DNA from: UBA11524 sp964542315
GTDB lineage: Bacteria; Bacillota; Clostridia; Christensenellales; Aristaeellaceae
Assembly: GCA_964542315.1 (NCBI GenBank)
Contig: CAZIUA010000053.1
Span: forward strand, 1 to 17,792
Length of the DNA: 17,792 nucleotides
Direction: 5' to 3'
How positions within the stretch are numbered: the first letter of the stretch is position 1; every line of letters begins with the position of its first letter. The notes under the pieces were generated by a model. That model made no database searches. It was not told the DNA's origin and saw only the letters and a list, made by a program, of their open reading frames with translations. Below are positions 7,341-15,674 of this stretch, piece after piece. The translations under genes were made by a program, and so were the position numbers.

Positions 7341-8147
7341 TCACATCTCCGTGTGTGCGCGTGCGACCAGCTCCCGGATGACCTCCGGCGTGCAGGGCTC
7401 CTCGTCCTGCGTGCGCACGGTGATCTTCGCCAGGAACTCGATATTGCCTTCCGGCCCCTTGATGGGGGAATAATCCAGTGCCTGCACCTGCCAGCCGATG
7501 GTCGGACAGAAGTCCACGATCTCCTGCAGGACGTCCTGATGCACCTTGGCCTCCCGGACGACGCCCTTCTTGCCTACGCGCTCCGGCCCGGCCTCGAACT
7601 GCGGCTTGATGAGCGTGTAGAACACGCCCTCCTCGCCCATGAGCTGGGCCGCCACGGGCAGGATCAGCCGAATGCTGATGAAGCTGACGTCCATCACCGT
7701 GACGGTGGGGTGCAGCGGCACCATCCCCGGCGTGAGGTGACGGGCATTGGTGCGCTCCATCAGCGTCACGCGGGGATCATTGCGCAGTTTCCACGCGAAC
7801 TGACCATAGCCAACGTCGATGGCGTACACATGCGCCGCGCCGTTTTGCAGGCACACATCCGTGAAGCCGCCGGTGGCCGCGCCGATATCCATGCAGACCT
7901 TGCCGGTCAGGTCAGCCTGGAAGGACTTGATGGCCTTCTCCAGCTTCAGTCCGCCGCGGCTGGCATAGGGGTTGGCATGCCCCTTGAGGATCAGCTCATC
8001 CTCCGGCTTGATGATCTCGCTGGCCTTGTTGATCCGGCGCAGGCCCACATAGACCTCGCCCGCCATGATGCTGGCCTGTGCCTTGGCGCGGCTCTCACAC
8101 AGCCCGCGCTCCACCAGGGCGACGTCGGCCCGCTGTTTCTCGCTCAT
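7341..8147 (-). CDS. tlyA: TlyA family rRNA 2'-O-methyltransferase (YqxC-like)
   Basis: S4-domain plus FtsJ/RrmJ-type methyltransferase. TlyA of mycobacteria 2'-O-methylates 16S and 23S rRNA; the old name haemolysin is probably misleading for this family. Residues 5-65 form the S4 RNA-binding domain (RADVALVERGLCESRAKAQ). The SAM motif DIGAATGGFTD is at 87-97, followed by YAIDVGYGQ (108-116). A catalytic lysine is expected at SRGGLKLEKA, and VMDVSFISI and IKPQFEAG are the later conserved blocks. The 268-aa length is normal. Start ATG 8147 has AAGGA about 10 nt upstream, 39 bases after dxs. The dxs-tlyA-nadK-argR order is a conserved Firmicutes arrangement. Substrate specificity cannot be read from the sequence. 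Confidence 0.93.
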   Translation of the reverse strand: MSEKQRADVALVERGLCESRAKAQASIMAGEVYVGLRRINKASEIIKPEDELILKGHANPYASRGGLKLEKAIKSFQADLTGKVCMDIGAATGGFTDVCLQNGAAHVYAIDVGYGQFAWKLRNDPRVTLMERTNARHLTPGMVPLHPTVTVMDVSFISIRLILPVAAQLMGEEGVFYTLIKPQFEAGPERVGKKGVVREAKVHQDVLQEIVDFCPTIGWQVQALDYSPIKGPEGNIEFLAKITVRTQDEEPCTPEVIRELVARAHTEM

Positions 8148-8186
8148 CCTTGTTCTTTCCTTCCCTTGATCGGCATTGGCGCCGGT

Positions 8187-10058
8187 TTACGCTTTTTTCA
8201 TCGCGGACAGGATCTCCGCCGCGATCTTGTCTGCCGAGAGCCCCAGCTTATCCAGCAGCAGCGTGCGGCTACCATGGGTCACAAAGGCATCCGGCAGGGC
8301 GAAGCAAGTCACCTGCACCGGGCTTTTTTCCTTCATATAGTAGCTGCATACCGCCGCGCCGAATCCACCCATGTGGACATGCTCCTCCAGCGTGAACACC
8401 GGGGCGGATGCACTTTCCTGCAGGCATCCCTCATCCATGGGCTTGACGCTGGAGCAGTTCACCAGCGCCGCATGGACGCCCTGCTCCGCCAGCAGATCAT
8501 GCACAGTCACGGCGATCTCCACCATGGAACCCACCGCCAGGAGCGTGCAGTCCGCGCCTTCTTCGAGCTTCTCCCACTTCCCGGGGATGAATTCCGCCCG
8601 GGTGGGATAGCGCGCGCTCAGGTCAACACTGCTCTTGCCGTAGCGGATGGCGCACGGCCCGGAATGACCAACCGTCCAGTCCACCATGGTGCGCAGTTCG
8701 CCCACATCGCGCGGCGCCAGCACGGTCATGTTCGGTGCCGGCAACAGGGACGCCAGATCCCACACGCCGTGGTGCGTTTCGCCGTCCTCCCCCACCAGGC
8801 CGGAACGATCCAGCATGAAGGTGACGTTCAGACCGGGCATGCACACATCATGCAGCACCTGATCGAAGCTGCGCTGGAAGAACGACGCATACACCGCGAA
8901 ATAGGGCCTGAGGCCGCCCGCGGCCATGCCCGCCGCCATGGTGACGGCATGCTCCTCGGCGATGCCCACATCCAGCATGCGATCCGGATGGCTGGCCTGG
9001 AAATGATTCAGCCCCGTGCCGCTGGGCATCGCTGCGGTGATGGTCATGATGCGCTCATCCGTATCGGCCAATTCCGCCAGGCGCCTGGCCATCACCGTGC
9101 CGTAGGACGGCAGGGCGGACACATTGCGCCTGTCGCCTGTTTCCACATGGAACGGCGGCGTGCCGTGGAAGATCTCCGGCTTGCGCTCCGCCACGTCGTA
9201 GCCATGGCCCTTTTGGGTCAGCACATGGATGAGCACCGGTTCCGTGGTATCCTTGACCTGTTCGAGGGTGCGGATGAGCCCCGGCAGATCATGCCCGTCG
9301 ATGGGGCCGTAATAGCGGAAGCCCAGCGCATCGAAGAAGCCTTCCTTCTGCTCATCCATGAAGATGGATTTGACGGAATCCTTCAGCCACTGGGCGATGT
9401 CCGCCAGGGGCGCGCCGATGAGCGGGATCCGGTTCAGCCCCGTCCGCACGGCCTGTTTGGTATCCTTCCACCCGCGCGAGGCACGCAGGTGCGTCAGATG
9501 CTGGCTCAGCGCGCCCACATTGCGCGCGATGGACATTTCATTGTCATTGAGGATGACGATCATGGGCGTTTTGCTGTTGCCGGCATCGTTGAGTGCCTCA
9601 TAGCACATACCGCCGGTCATTGCGCCATCCCCCACCAGGGCGATCACCTGATGATGCTGCCCCAGCCTGTCCCGCGCACGGGCCAGGCCCAGCGCCGCAG
9701 AGATCGCGGTGGATGCATGTCCCGTTTCGAAGGCGTCATAGGGGCTTTCGCTGCGTTTGGGAAAGCCGGAAAGTCCGCCATAGGTGCGCAAGGTATGGAA
9801 CTGCGCATAGCGGCCCGTCAGCAGCTTATGGACATAGCTCTGATGCCCCACGTCGAACACGAGCCTGTCCGCAGAAAGGTCAAACACACGATGCAGCGCC
9901 AGCGTCAGCTCCACGACCCCCAGGTTGGACGCCAGATGTCCGCCCCGGCGCGCCACCGTCGCGATCATTTCCGCGCGGATCTGCTCCGCCAGGTCGAGCA
10001 TCTCGTCCATGGACATATCCCTGAGGATGCGGGGAGATTCCATCTGGTCAAGACGCAT
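8187..10058 (-). CDS. dxs: 1-deoxy-D-xylulose-5-phosphate synthase
   Basis: Thiamine-diphosphate enzyme that condenses pyruvate and glyceraldehyde 3-phosphate into DXP. This is the first step of the MEP isoprenoid pathway and also supplies thiamine and pyridoxal precursors. The ATG at 10058 (623 aa, MRLDQMESPRILRDM) has AGGAGG upstream at good spacing; the longer open frame to 10133 lacks family similarity. Motifs in order: SNLGVVELTLALH (44-56), FDVGHQSYVHKLLTGR (68-83), the ThDP-binding GDG at 143-145 with NDN at 171-173, and the catalytic glutamate in GIAEEHAV (Glu368). The C-terminal transketolase domain is complete. xseA, xseB and ispA, often directly upstream of dxs, are not here; a small membrane protein takes their place. 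Confidence 0.97.
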   Translation of the reverse strand: MRLDQMESPRILRDMSMDEMLDLAEQIRAEMIATVARRGGHLASNLGVVELTLALHRVFDLSADRLVFDVGHQSYVHKLLTGRYAQFHTLRTYGGLSGFPKRSESPYDAFETGHASTAISAALGLARARDRLGQHHQVIALVGDGAMTGGMCYEALNDAGNSKTPMIVILNDNEMSIARNVGALSQHLTHLRASRGWKDTKQAVRTGLNRIPLIGAPLADIAQWLKDSVKSIFMDEQKEGFFDALGFRYYGPIDGHDLPGLIRTLEQVKDTTEPVLIHVLTQKGHGYDVAERKPEIFHGTPPFHVETGDRRNVSALPSYGTVMARRLAELADTDERIMTITAAMPSGTGLNHFQASHPDRMLDVGIAEEHAVTMAAGMAAGGLRPYFAVYASFFQRSFDQVLHDVCMPGLNVTFMLDRSGLVGEDGETHHGVWDLASLLPAPNMTVLAPRDVGELRTMVDWTVGHSGPCAIRYGKSSVDLSARYPTRAEFIPGKWEKLEEGADCTLLAVGSMVEIAVTVHDLLAEQGVHAALVNCSSVKPMDEGCLQESASAPVFTLEEHVHMGGFGAAVCSYYMKEKSPVQVTCFALPDAFVTHGSRTLLLDKLGLSADKIAAEILSAMKKA

Positions 10059-10089
10059 ATTTCTCCTCCTCAGATGTAAAAAATGTGCA

Positions 10090-10539
10090 TCAATAATATT
10101 TCCGGGTGAGCTTTTCCAGCGCCGGGAGGTCATAGCGGCGACCGTGCCAGGCGCGTTCCATCAGCCGGACGCGCAGCCCCAACACCACCAGCGCCGCGGA
10201 CACATACACCAGCCAGCCCGTCAGCGTCAGCAGGAAGCCCAGATACGGCACCTGCCCCACCAGGGCGCTGAGCAACGCCAGCAGCAGCGCGCCGCACAGG
10301 TGGACGCACGTCAGCGCCACCGATTGCACCGCGAACCGGCGGATGACATGGCTCTCCTTCTCCGCCCAGCACAGGAAAAGCGCAAACGGGCTGAGCATCG
10401 CCGCCATTGTGCAGGCCAGGCGGACGCCGGTGTTGGTCGCCAGCAGCGGCTGCTCCTCCACCACAGGCACATCCCACTCAGGAAGGCGCTCCGGTGCCTC
10501 TTTTTCCCGCCCTGCGCGGGGATGCCGCACCGTGCTCAC
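10090..10539 (-). CDS. small membrane protein, DUF4870/Tic20-like
   Basis: Not a gene of known function. The 149 aa have a soluble, charged N-terminus (1-35) and three hydrophobic segments, roughly 39-58, 69-94 and 97-122, then a basic C-terminus. The EKESHVIRRFAVQS stretch between the first two helices resembles the loop of DUF4870/Tic20-like proteins; this is a weak similarity judged by eye. The start is GTG at 10539, overlapping the ddl stop by four bases (GTGA), with AAGGGG upstream, so it is translationally coupled to ddl. dxs begins 31 bases after its stop. The position between a cell-wall ligase and dxs suggests an envelope role, but that is inference only. Confidence 0.75.
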   Translation of the reverse strand: MSTVRHPRAGREKEAPERLPEWDVPVVEEQPLLATNTGVRLACTMAAMLSPFALFLCWAEKESHVIRRFAVQSVALTCVHLCGALLLALLSALVGQVPYLGFLLTLTGWLVYVSAALVVLGLRVRLMERAWHGRRYDLPALEKLTRKYY

Positions 10540-11756
10540 AGCTTCGTCCCCTTGCAGCCCTTCGCACCCTTGGCGCCCTTCGCGCCGCCCAGGCTCACAT
10601 GCTTGAGGATGTCGGAGGTGTAGGCGTAGTTGCGCATGTTCTTGTCCTCATGCGCGCGGAAGGCGCAAGCCACCATGCGGTCGATCAGCTCGGTGTACTT
10701 CACGCCGGCATTCTCCCACAGGTAGAACGCCAGGGAACCAGGAATGGTGTTAATCTCAGTGATGAAGATCTTGTCGGTGGCCTTATCCCACATGTAGTCA
10801 ATGCGCACCACGCCCTTGCAGTCCATCATGCGGAAGATATCGCAGGACAGTTGCTGGAGCTGGTCGCGCAGCTCTTCCGGGATGGGCGCAGGCAGAATAC
10901 GATGCAGGCTGGCCATGCCCTTGCTGCCGCCGCCCGCCAGATATTTCTCCTTGAAATCCAGGAATTTGTCCGCAGAAATGGGCATTTCGATGGGGCTTGC
11001 GGTCACATCGTCGTCATAGCCCAGGACGGAGCAGTTCAGCTCGATGGGCTTATCCAGGCCCTTTTCCACCAGCACGCGGCGGTCATAGTCGAAGGCCAGG
11101 TCGAGGGAATCCTCCAACCCCTCGCGGTCATCCGCACGGGAAACACCGATGGACGAGCCCAGGTTCGCCGGCTTGACGAACACGGGATAGCCCAGCTTTT
11201 CCTCCACCGCAGACACCACCGCCGCACGATCCTTCTCCCACATGGAGCGGGTGAACCAGCAATCCGGCAGGATGGGCAGATCCGCACCGCGGAAGAACTG
11301 CTTCATCATGATCTTATCCATGCCGATGGCGCTGCCCGCCACACCCGTGGAGGTATAGGGCAGATTGGCCAACTCAAGCATGCCCTGGATGGTGCCATCC
11401 TCACCGTTGAGGCCGTGCATGACCACCACGCAGGCCTGCAGGCGCGCCACGACCACCGTTTCCGGCTTGCCGAAGAGGCCCTTGCCCGGACGGGTCGCCA
11501 GCAGCGCACCGGAGCCAGCCGTCATATCCAGCTGCACCTGCTCCACGCCCTTGGCATCGGGGTTGAAGTGCTGGTAGGTCTCGATCCTGCGCAGCGCTTC
11601 GCCGGTATACCACACGCCCGTTTCGCTGATATAAACAGGGATCACATCATATTTTTCAGGGTCCACATGGTTCATCAGCTGAACAGCGCTGATGATGCAT
11701 ACCTCCCGCTCGCAGCTGCGGGAGCCAAAGATCACGCCAAGTTGCGTCTTCTCCAT
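10536..11756 (-). CDS. ddl: D-alanine--D-alanine ligase family protein
   Basis: ATP-grasp enzyme that joins two D-alanines for MurF to add to the peptidoglycan precursor. The ATG at 11756 (406 aa) is preferred over the GTG at 11765, because GGAGG lies 9-10 nt before it but only 1 nt before the GTG. The N-terminal FGSRSCEREVCIISA matches the family GGRSxEHEVS motif, with the catalytic Glu kept. VMHGLNGEDGTIQG, FVKPANLGSSIGVS and ITEINTIPGSLAFYLWE are the ATP-grasp and substrate blocks. The omega-loop region reads KYLAGGGSKGMASL; I cannot exclude a D-Ala-D-X variant from this. The last 17 residues form a basic GxK repeat tail (five 9-bp repeats) not expected in Ddl. It lies 30 bases after the MurF-like gene, so the two probably act in sequence. 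Confidence 0.92.
   Translation of the reverse strand: MEKTQLGVIFGSRSCEREVCIISAVQLMNHVDPEKYDVIPVYISETGVWYTGEALRRIETYQHFNPDAKGVEQVQLDMTAGSGALLATRPGKGLFGKPETVVVARLQACVVVMHGLNGEDGTIQGMLELANLPYTSTGVAGSAIGMDKIMMKQFFRGADLPILPDCWFTRSMWEKDRAAVVSAVEEKLGYPVFVKPANLGSSIGVSRADDREGLEDSLDLAFDYDRRVLVEKGLDKPIELNCSVLGYDDDVTASPIEMPISADKFLDFKEKYLAGGGSKGMASLHRILPAPIPEELRDQLQQLSCDIFRMMDCKGVVRIDYMWDKATDKIFITEINTIPGSLAFYLWENAGVKYTELIDRMVACAFRAHEDKNMRNYAYTSDILKHVSLGGAKGAKGAKGCKGTKL
10542..10586 (-). repeat. five tandem 9-bp repeats at the 3' end of ddl
   Basis: On the minus strand the codons read GGN-NCN/TGC-AAG five times, encoding GAK, GAK, GAK, GCK and GTK. The unit is 9 bp, so gain or loss of copies keeps the frame. 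The repeat ends one codon before the ddl stop and lies just upstream of the ribosome site of the next gene. Confidence 0.8.
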
Positions 11757-11786
11757 CGGGATCACGCCTCCATCAATCTATAATAA

Positions 11787-13412
11787 TCAGGCTTCGGAAT
11801 AATTATCGGGCAAGTCGTTCTCAAAGAGCGCCACATCGCCGGGATGGCCGATCTGGCGCAGCACAGCCGCCGCTTCCTCCAGGGAGACCACCACATGAAT
11901 GTTCTCCTGAGGGAAACCGGCCTCCTGCAGGCCGCGGAAGATCGGGCTGGTGTGCTTGCGGCCCACGAGGACGGCCACATCCACGCTGTCCGCCATGGTC
12001 AGGCCGAATTCGTGGTTGAATTCATCCTCGCCGCTGCCCAGCTCCACCATGCCGGGCGTGATGATGATGCGCCGGCCGGGGAAGTCCCGCAGGACGCGCA
12101 GGGCAGCCCGTGCGCCATTGGGATTGGCGTTGAACGCATCGTCGATGATGGTCACGCCGGCGGAAGGGATCAGCTGCAGGCGGTGCTCGACCGGCTCCAG
12201 CTTGGCGATGCCGCGCGCGATCTGGCGCAGCGTCATGCCCAGATGCAGGCCGACGGTCGCTGCCAGCAGGATATTCTGGATATTATGCTCACCCAGCAGG
12301 CGCGTTTCGCAGGGGATCTCGTCATTCATGGTGTGCAGGATGAAGCTGCTGCCCGCAGGGGACACATGGATGTCCGACGCCCACACATCCGCATCGTCCG
12401 AACCGGCATGGATGGAGCACAGGCGGCGCTCCTTGCGGGTCTTATCGAACAGCTCGCGGCAGATGCCGTTGTCATCCGGGAAGAAGCAGCAGCCATCCGC
12501 CGGAATGGCGTCCATCAGCTCATACTTGGTGGACTTGATGCGCTCCAGCGAATGGAAGGTCTCCAGGTGCTGCGGGCCGACGGAGGTCAGCACGCCGTAG
12601 CGCGGATGCACCAGGCGGCACAGCTCCTTGATATCGCCCACATGACGCGCACCCATCTCCGCCACAAAGACCTGATGGGCCGGCATGAGCTTCTCGCGGA
12701 TGATGCGCGTGACGCCCATGGGCGTGTTGAAGCTCGAGGGCGTCACCAGCACCTGGAATTTCTCCTGCAGGATCGTGCCGAGGATGAACTTCACGCTCGT
12801 CTTGCCATAGGAGCCGGTCACGCCGATCTTGATCAGGTCAGGACGGGCAGCCAGCTTGCGCTGTGCATCCCGGAAGTACATCTCGCTCACCAGCTTCTCG
12901 ATTGGCCAGGCGCAGAGGCCGCCCAGGGCGATCCACACAGGCAAAAGCGCCGGGAACAGGCCGATGAAGTACAGCCGGGGCTCCTCACCCGTCAGCAGCG
13001 AACCCACCAGCGCGCACAGGAGCGTGAACACCACCGCCGAGGTGGCATAGGTGCGCTTGACGCGCATGGTGACGACGAAGGGCTTCTTGGCCTTCTTCAC
13101 CTGGAGGATGCTCTTGCACCACCAGCCGCCGAGGATGGCCAGCGCATCCGCAGCCAGCGCCACCAACACGCGCAATGCGCTGCTTTCCGGCAGGAAGCGG
13201 TCGATGCTGCGGTGGATGAGCAGCAGCAGCGTCAGATACGCCGTCATCATCAGGCCCGGCAGCACCGCGCGCAGCAGATTGCGCTTCAGCGTGCGGAAAT
13301 AGCCGGGGAACTGATAGCTCTCCAGCTGAAAATAGTGCATCAGGCTGCGGCCGGCCACCAGGGACGCCACGCCCACTCCCAGGGCGATCAGCCATACGAC
13401 CAGGGTATTCAT
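11787..13412 (-). CDS. membrane-anchored MurF-like Mur ligase
   Basis: ATP-dependent Mur ligase most like MurF (UDP-MurNAc-tripeptide:D-Ala-D-Ala ligase). I use the ATG at 13412 (541 aa), with AGGTGG 8 nt upstream; a GTG at 13424 is possible but has poor spacing. About five membrane segments lie at 3-21, 47-67, 79-97, 123-140 and 147-168. The catalytic part follows: P-loop GVTGSYGKTS (197-206), VAEMGARHVGDI, the presumed carbamylated lysine in STKYELM (296), GEHNIQN (374-380), DDAFNANPNG (424-433) and ITPGMVELG (451-459). Canonical MurF (about 450 aa) instead has a soluble N-terminal domain that binds the UDP-precursor; I cannot find it here. The gene lies between an alpha/beta hydrolase and Ddl, consistent with cell-wall precursor work. 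Ligase class is secure; the exact substrate is not. Confidence 0.88.
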   Translation of the reverse strand: MNTLVVWLIALGVGVASLVAGRSLMHYFQLESYQFPGYFRTLKRNLLRAVLPGLMMTAYLTLLLLIHRSIDRFLPESSALRVLVALAADALAILGGWWCKSILQVKKAKKPFVVTMRVKRTYATSAVVFTLLCALVGSLLTGEEPRLYFIGLFPALLPVWIALGGLCAWPIEKLVSEMYFRDAQRKLAARPDLIKIGVTGSYGKTSVKFILGTILQEKFQVLVTPSSFNTPMGVTRIIREKLMPAHQVFVAEMGARHVGDIKELCRLVHPRYGVLTSVGPQHLETFHSLERIKSTKYELMDAIPADGCCFFPDDNGICRELFDKTRKERRLCSIHAGSDDADVWASDIHVSPAGSSFILHTMNDEIPCETRLLGEHNIQNILLAATVGLHLGMTLRQIARGIAKLEPVEHRLQLIPSAGVTIIDDAFNANPNGARAALRVLRDFPGRRIIITPGMVELGSGEDEFNHEFGLTMADSVDVAVLVGRKHTSPIFRGLQEAGFPQENIHVVVSLEEAAAVLRQIGHPGDVALFENDLPDNYSEA

Positions 13413-13436
13413 CAGGTCATCCACCTATCCTTCAAA

Positions 13437-14219
13437 TCAGTTGGTTTCCACCAGGAAGCTGTGCGCGATGGCATTGAACCTCGCCGCCTGCTCAAGATAT
13501 GCAAAATGCGTGCCGCCGTTGAGCACCACCAGCGCGCTGTCGGGGATCTCCCGTTCCATCTGCTGACCCATCCACAGGGGCGTTTCGGTATCCCGGTCGC
13601 CCCAGACAAGGAGCGTGCTGTTGCGGATGTTCTTCAGCTTCTCCGACTGGTCGTAATTGACCACCTTCACGAAGGTCTTGCGCATTTCCGGCGTCAGGGC
13701 TGCATAATCCCGCGAACCGTACTTCTGCACCAGCGCCTCCTGCCATTTGTCCGGCAGGCTGCCGAAGATGCGCATCTTCCGCGCCAGCTCGACCCACTTT
13801 TTCCGCCGCTGATACGGCGTCGTGCGTTTGGCGGACGCATCGCTCTCCTGCTTGCGGATGCCCGCCGCGCCCGTCAGGATGATCCGGTCGAACATGTTTG
13901 CATCCGCCGAGGCCAGTTCAATGGTCACGCGTCCGCCGAAGGAATGGGCGATGACGCTGCACGGCAGGAAGTCGAGCTTCGTCAGCAACTCCCTGATGCA
14001 TGCGGCGAAATCCGGCACGCCCCAGGGCTCCGGCGGCAGGCTGCTTTGGCCATGCGCCGGAAAATCCACCGTGAGGACGGTCATATCCTGCGCAAGTGCC
14101 TGCGCCACGGGCTTCATCAGCTCGGTGGAGCATCCCCAGCCATGCAGCAGCACCACGCGCTTTTCGCCCTGGCCGCTGATCTCATAATGCATTTTCACCC
14201 CGGAAAGGGACATTTCCAT
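13437..14219 (-). CDS. alpha/beta hydrolase
   Basis: Cytoplasmic alpha/beta-hydrolase of 260 aa with no signal peptide. The oxyanion motif HGWG is at 26-29. The nucleophile elbow AHSFGG puts Ser93 in place, the acid is likely Asp210 in WGDRDTETP, and the base is His238 in GGTHF. A mobile lid region of charged helices lies at about 125-195. The substrate is unknown; this fold covers esterases, lipases and amidases. The start ATG at 14219 has GAGGAG 8 nt upstream. It is followed after 24 bases by the MurF-like gene, so a role in wall-precursor or ester metabolism is possible, but this is guesswork from context. Confidence 0.85.
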   Translation of the reverse strand: MEMSLSGVKMHYEISGQGEKRVVLLHGWGCSTELMKPVAQALAQDMTVLTVDFPAHGQSSLPPEPWGVPDFAACIRELLTKLDFLPCSVIAHSFGGRVTIELASADANMFDRIILTGAAGIRKQESDASAKRTTPYQRRKKWVELARKMRIFGSLPDKWQEALVQKYGSRDYAALTPEMRKTFVKVVNYDQSEKLKNIRNSTLLVWGDRDTETPLWMGQQMEREIPDSALVVLNGGTHFAYLEQAARFNAIAHSFLVETN

Positions 14220-14251
14220 GCTTGTTTCTCCTCATTGCAGACGCCGATGCG

Positions 14252-14719
14252 TCAAAAATCCATATTGCCATTCATGCGCCAGATATAGCGGCACTTGCGC
14301 TCCGAGATCAGCCAGCGCGTCTGGATTTCCTTGGGGACATCCACCGTGCGCTCCAATTCGCATCCCAGGCGGATGCAGGTCTTGCGGCTGGCCCAGTTGT
14401 CCGGGTCACAGGTGATGACCACACTCTCCTTCCCGTGCAGGAGGATGAGCGGGCGCAGCAATTCGCACGCGCGCCTGGCGTAATAATGCCCGCGGAAGGG
14501 CGGATCGACATGGTAGCCGATATGCCCGAAATAATACACGCATTCGCTCTCGCCCAGGCGAAGCGAAATGCGCCCGGCTTCCTTGCGCTGGCCATGCTCG
14601 ACGATCATATAGTCATAATTGCGGCCAAATCCCATTTCGGCCTCCGGCGGATACAGCCGCAGCGGGACCAGGTCGATCACGCCGTCGGAGAATTCCGCCT
14701 TGCTCCTGCGAAACCACAT
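14252..14719 (-). CDS. GNAT family N-acetyltransferase
   Basis: Small (155 aa) protein with the GNAT acetyl-CoA-binding pattern: a central strand YYFGHIGYHVDPPFRGHYYA (64-83) leading into a helix of small and charged residues, then VVITCDPDNWASRKTCIRLG (105-124), typical of the GNAT motif B region. Residues WRMNGNMDF close the protein. The substrate is unknown. The ATG is one base after the pfkB stop, and its ribosome site AGGAG lies within the end of pfkB, so the two are probably translationally coupled. Confidence 0.82.
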   Translation of the reverse strand: MWFRRSKAEFSDGVIDLVPLRLYPPEAEMGFGRNYDYMIVEHGQRKEAGRISLRLGESECVYYFGHIGYHVDPPFRGHYYARRACELLRPLILLHGKESVVITCDPDNWASRKTCIRLGCELERTVDVPKEIQTRWLISERKCRYIWRMNGNMDF

Positions 14720-14720
14720 G

Positions 14721-15644
14721 TCAAAGCTCCTGAATCTGCACCTGCTTAAGCAGGTGTTTGAAATCCTGCGGACGGATCAGCTGCGTCCCCTCCGTCATGA
14801 CGGAGGCCGTCCCTGCGGCGATGCCCGCACGGAAGCCCTCGCGCATCGTCCCGTGCGCAGTCAGCCCGCACAGGATGCCGCCGATCATCGCATCCCCCGC
14901 GCCAACGGTGGAATGCACCTCCACGGGGATCTCCGGGGCATAGAAGCGACCCTCCGCCCCCAGATAGAATGCCCCGTCTCCGCCCATCGAAACCACCACA
15001 TGGCGGACACCGGCCTCCACGAAGGTCAATGCGGCCTCGCAGATATCATCCATCGTATGCACATCGCGGCCGAGGGTTTCCGCCAGCTCCTGCTGATTGG
15101 GCTTGATGAGGAAGGGCTTGGCCTTCACGCCCTCGAGCAGTGCCGCGCCGCTCACATCGAGGATGCAGGGCAGCGGCGAAAGGGCTTCGATCAGCCTGCG
15201 GTAAGTATCCGGCGGACATCCCGGCGGCAGCGAGCCGGTGATCACCACATAGTCGCTGCCCTCCGCCTTTTCTGCTGCCAGGGCGAAGAATTCCGCCTGC
15301 TGCTGCGCGGTGAGCGTGGGGCCGGGCTCATTCAGCTCCGTCACAGCGGCGCCATCCAGCGACACGACCTTGGTGTTGACGCGGACGGCGCCATCCACCG
15401 TGAGGAAGGCATGCGCTGCACCTTCCGCAGCCAGGGCCGCACGGACAGTATCCGCGCCCTGCGCCCCAGCGCAGCCGATCACCTGCACCGGCAGGCCCAT
15501 CCGGCGGCAGACCAGCGCCACATTCACGCCCTTGCCGCCCACATCGGTGCGACTATCGCGGATGCGGTTGACCGCCCCCAGCTGGAAGGCATCGACCGTC
15601 ACCGTCCTGTCCAGGGCGGGATTCAGGCAGATCGTCGTAAGCAA
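14721..15644 (-). CDS. fruK: PfkB family sugar kinase, 1-phosphofructokinase-like
   Basis: Ribokinase-fold kinase most like 1-phosphofructokinase (fructose-1-P to fructose-1,6-bisP); tagatose-6-phosphate kinase (LacC) is a close alternative. The 307 aa carry TICLNPALDRTV (4-15), DVGGKGVNVA (34-43), ITGSLPPGCP, IKPNQQEL, and the catalytic STVGAGDAMIGG (245-256, Asp251). I chose TTG at 15644 as the start. GGGGGAG lies 6 nt before it, the family begins at this strand, and the promoter just upstream would leave only about 9 nt of leader for the in-frame ATG at 15659, which has no ribosome site. No fructose PTS genes are nearby, so the link to fructose is inferred from the family only. The symbol is tentative. 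Confidence 0.85.
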   Translation of the reverse strand: MLTTICLNPALDRTVTVDAFQLGAVNRIRDSRTDVGGKGVNVALVCRRMGLPVQVIGCAGAQGADTVRAALAAEGAAHAFLTVDGAVRVNTKVVSLDGAAVTELNEPGPTLTAQQQAEFFALAAEKAEGSDYVVITGSLPPGCPPDTYRRLIEALSPLPCILDVSGAALLEGVKAKPFLIKPNQQELAETLGRDVHTMDDICEAALTFVEAGVRHVVVSMGGDGAFYLGAEGRFYAPEIPVEVHSTVGAGDAMIGGILCGLTAHGTMREGFRAGIAAGTASVMTEGTQLIRPQDFKHLLKQVQIQEL

Positions 15645-15674
15645 GGCATACTCCCCCATCAAACTATTCTACTT

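Noticed and set aside
7131..10079. Long open frame of 982 codons on the plus strand
   Set aside because: It is antisense to dxs, tlyA and part of nadK, all of which match families strongly. Its His/Gln/Arg-rich product has no recognisable domain and reflects high-GC third-position bias.
10536..14219. Glycopeptide-resistance (van-type) cluster
   Set aside because: A ligase and a MurF-like gene are adjacent, but there is no VanH, VanX, VanY, VanT or two-component regulator in the window, so an ordinary wall-synthesis role is simpler.
11844..14288. Long open frame of 814 codons on the plus strand
   Set aside because: Antisense to the MurF-like and hydrolase genes. Composition is again His/Gln/Arg-rich with no motif, so it is a shadow.
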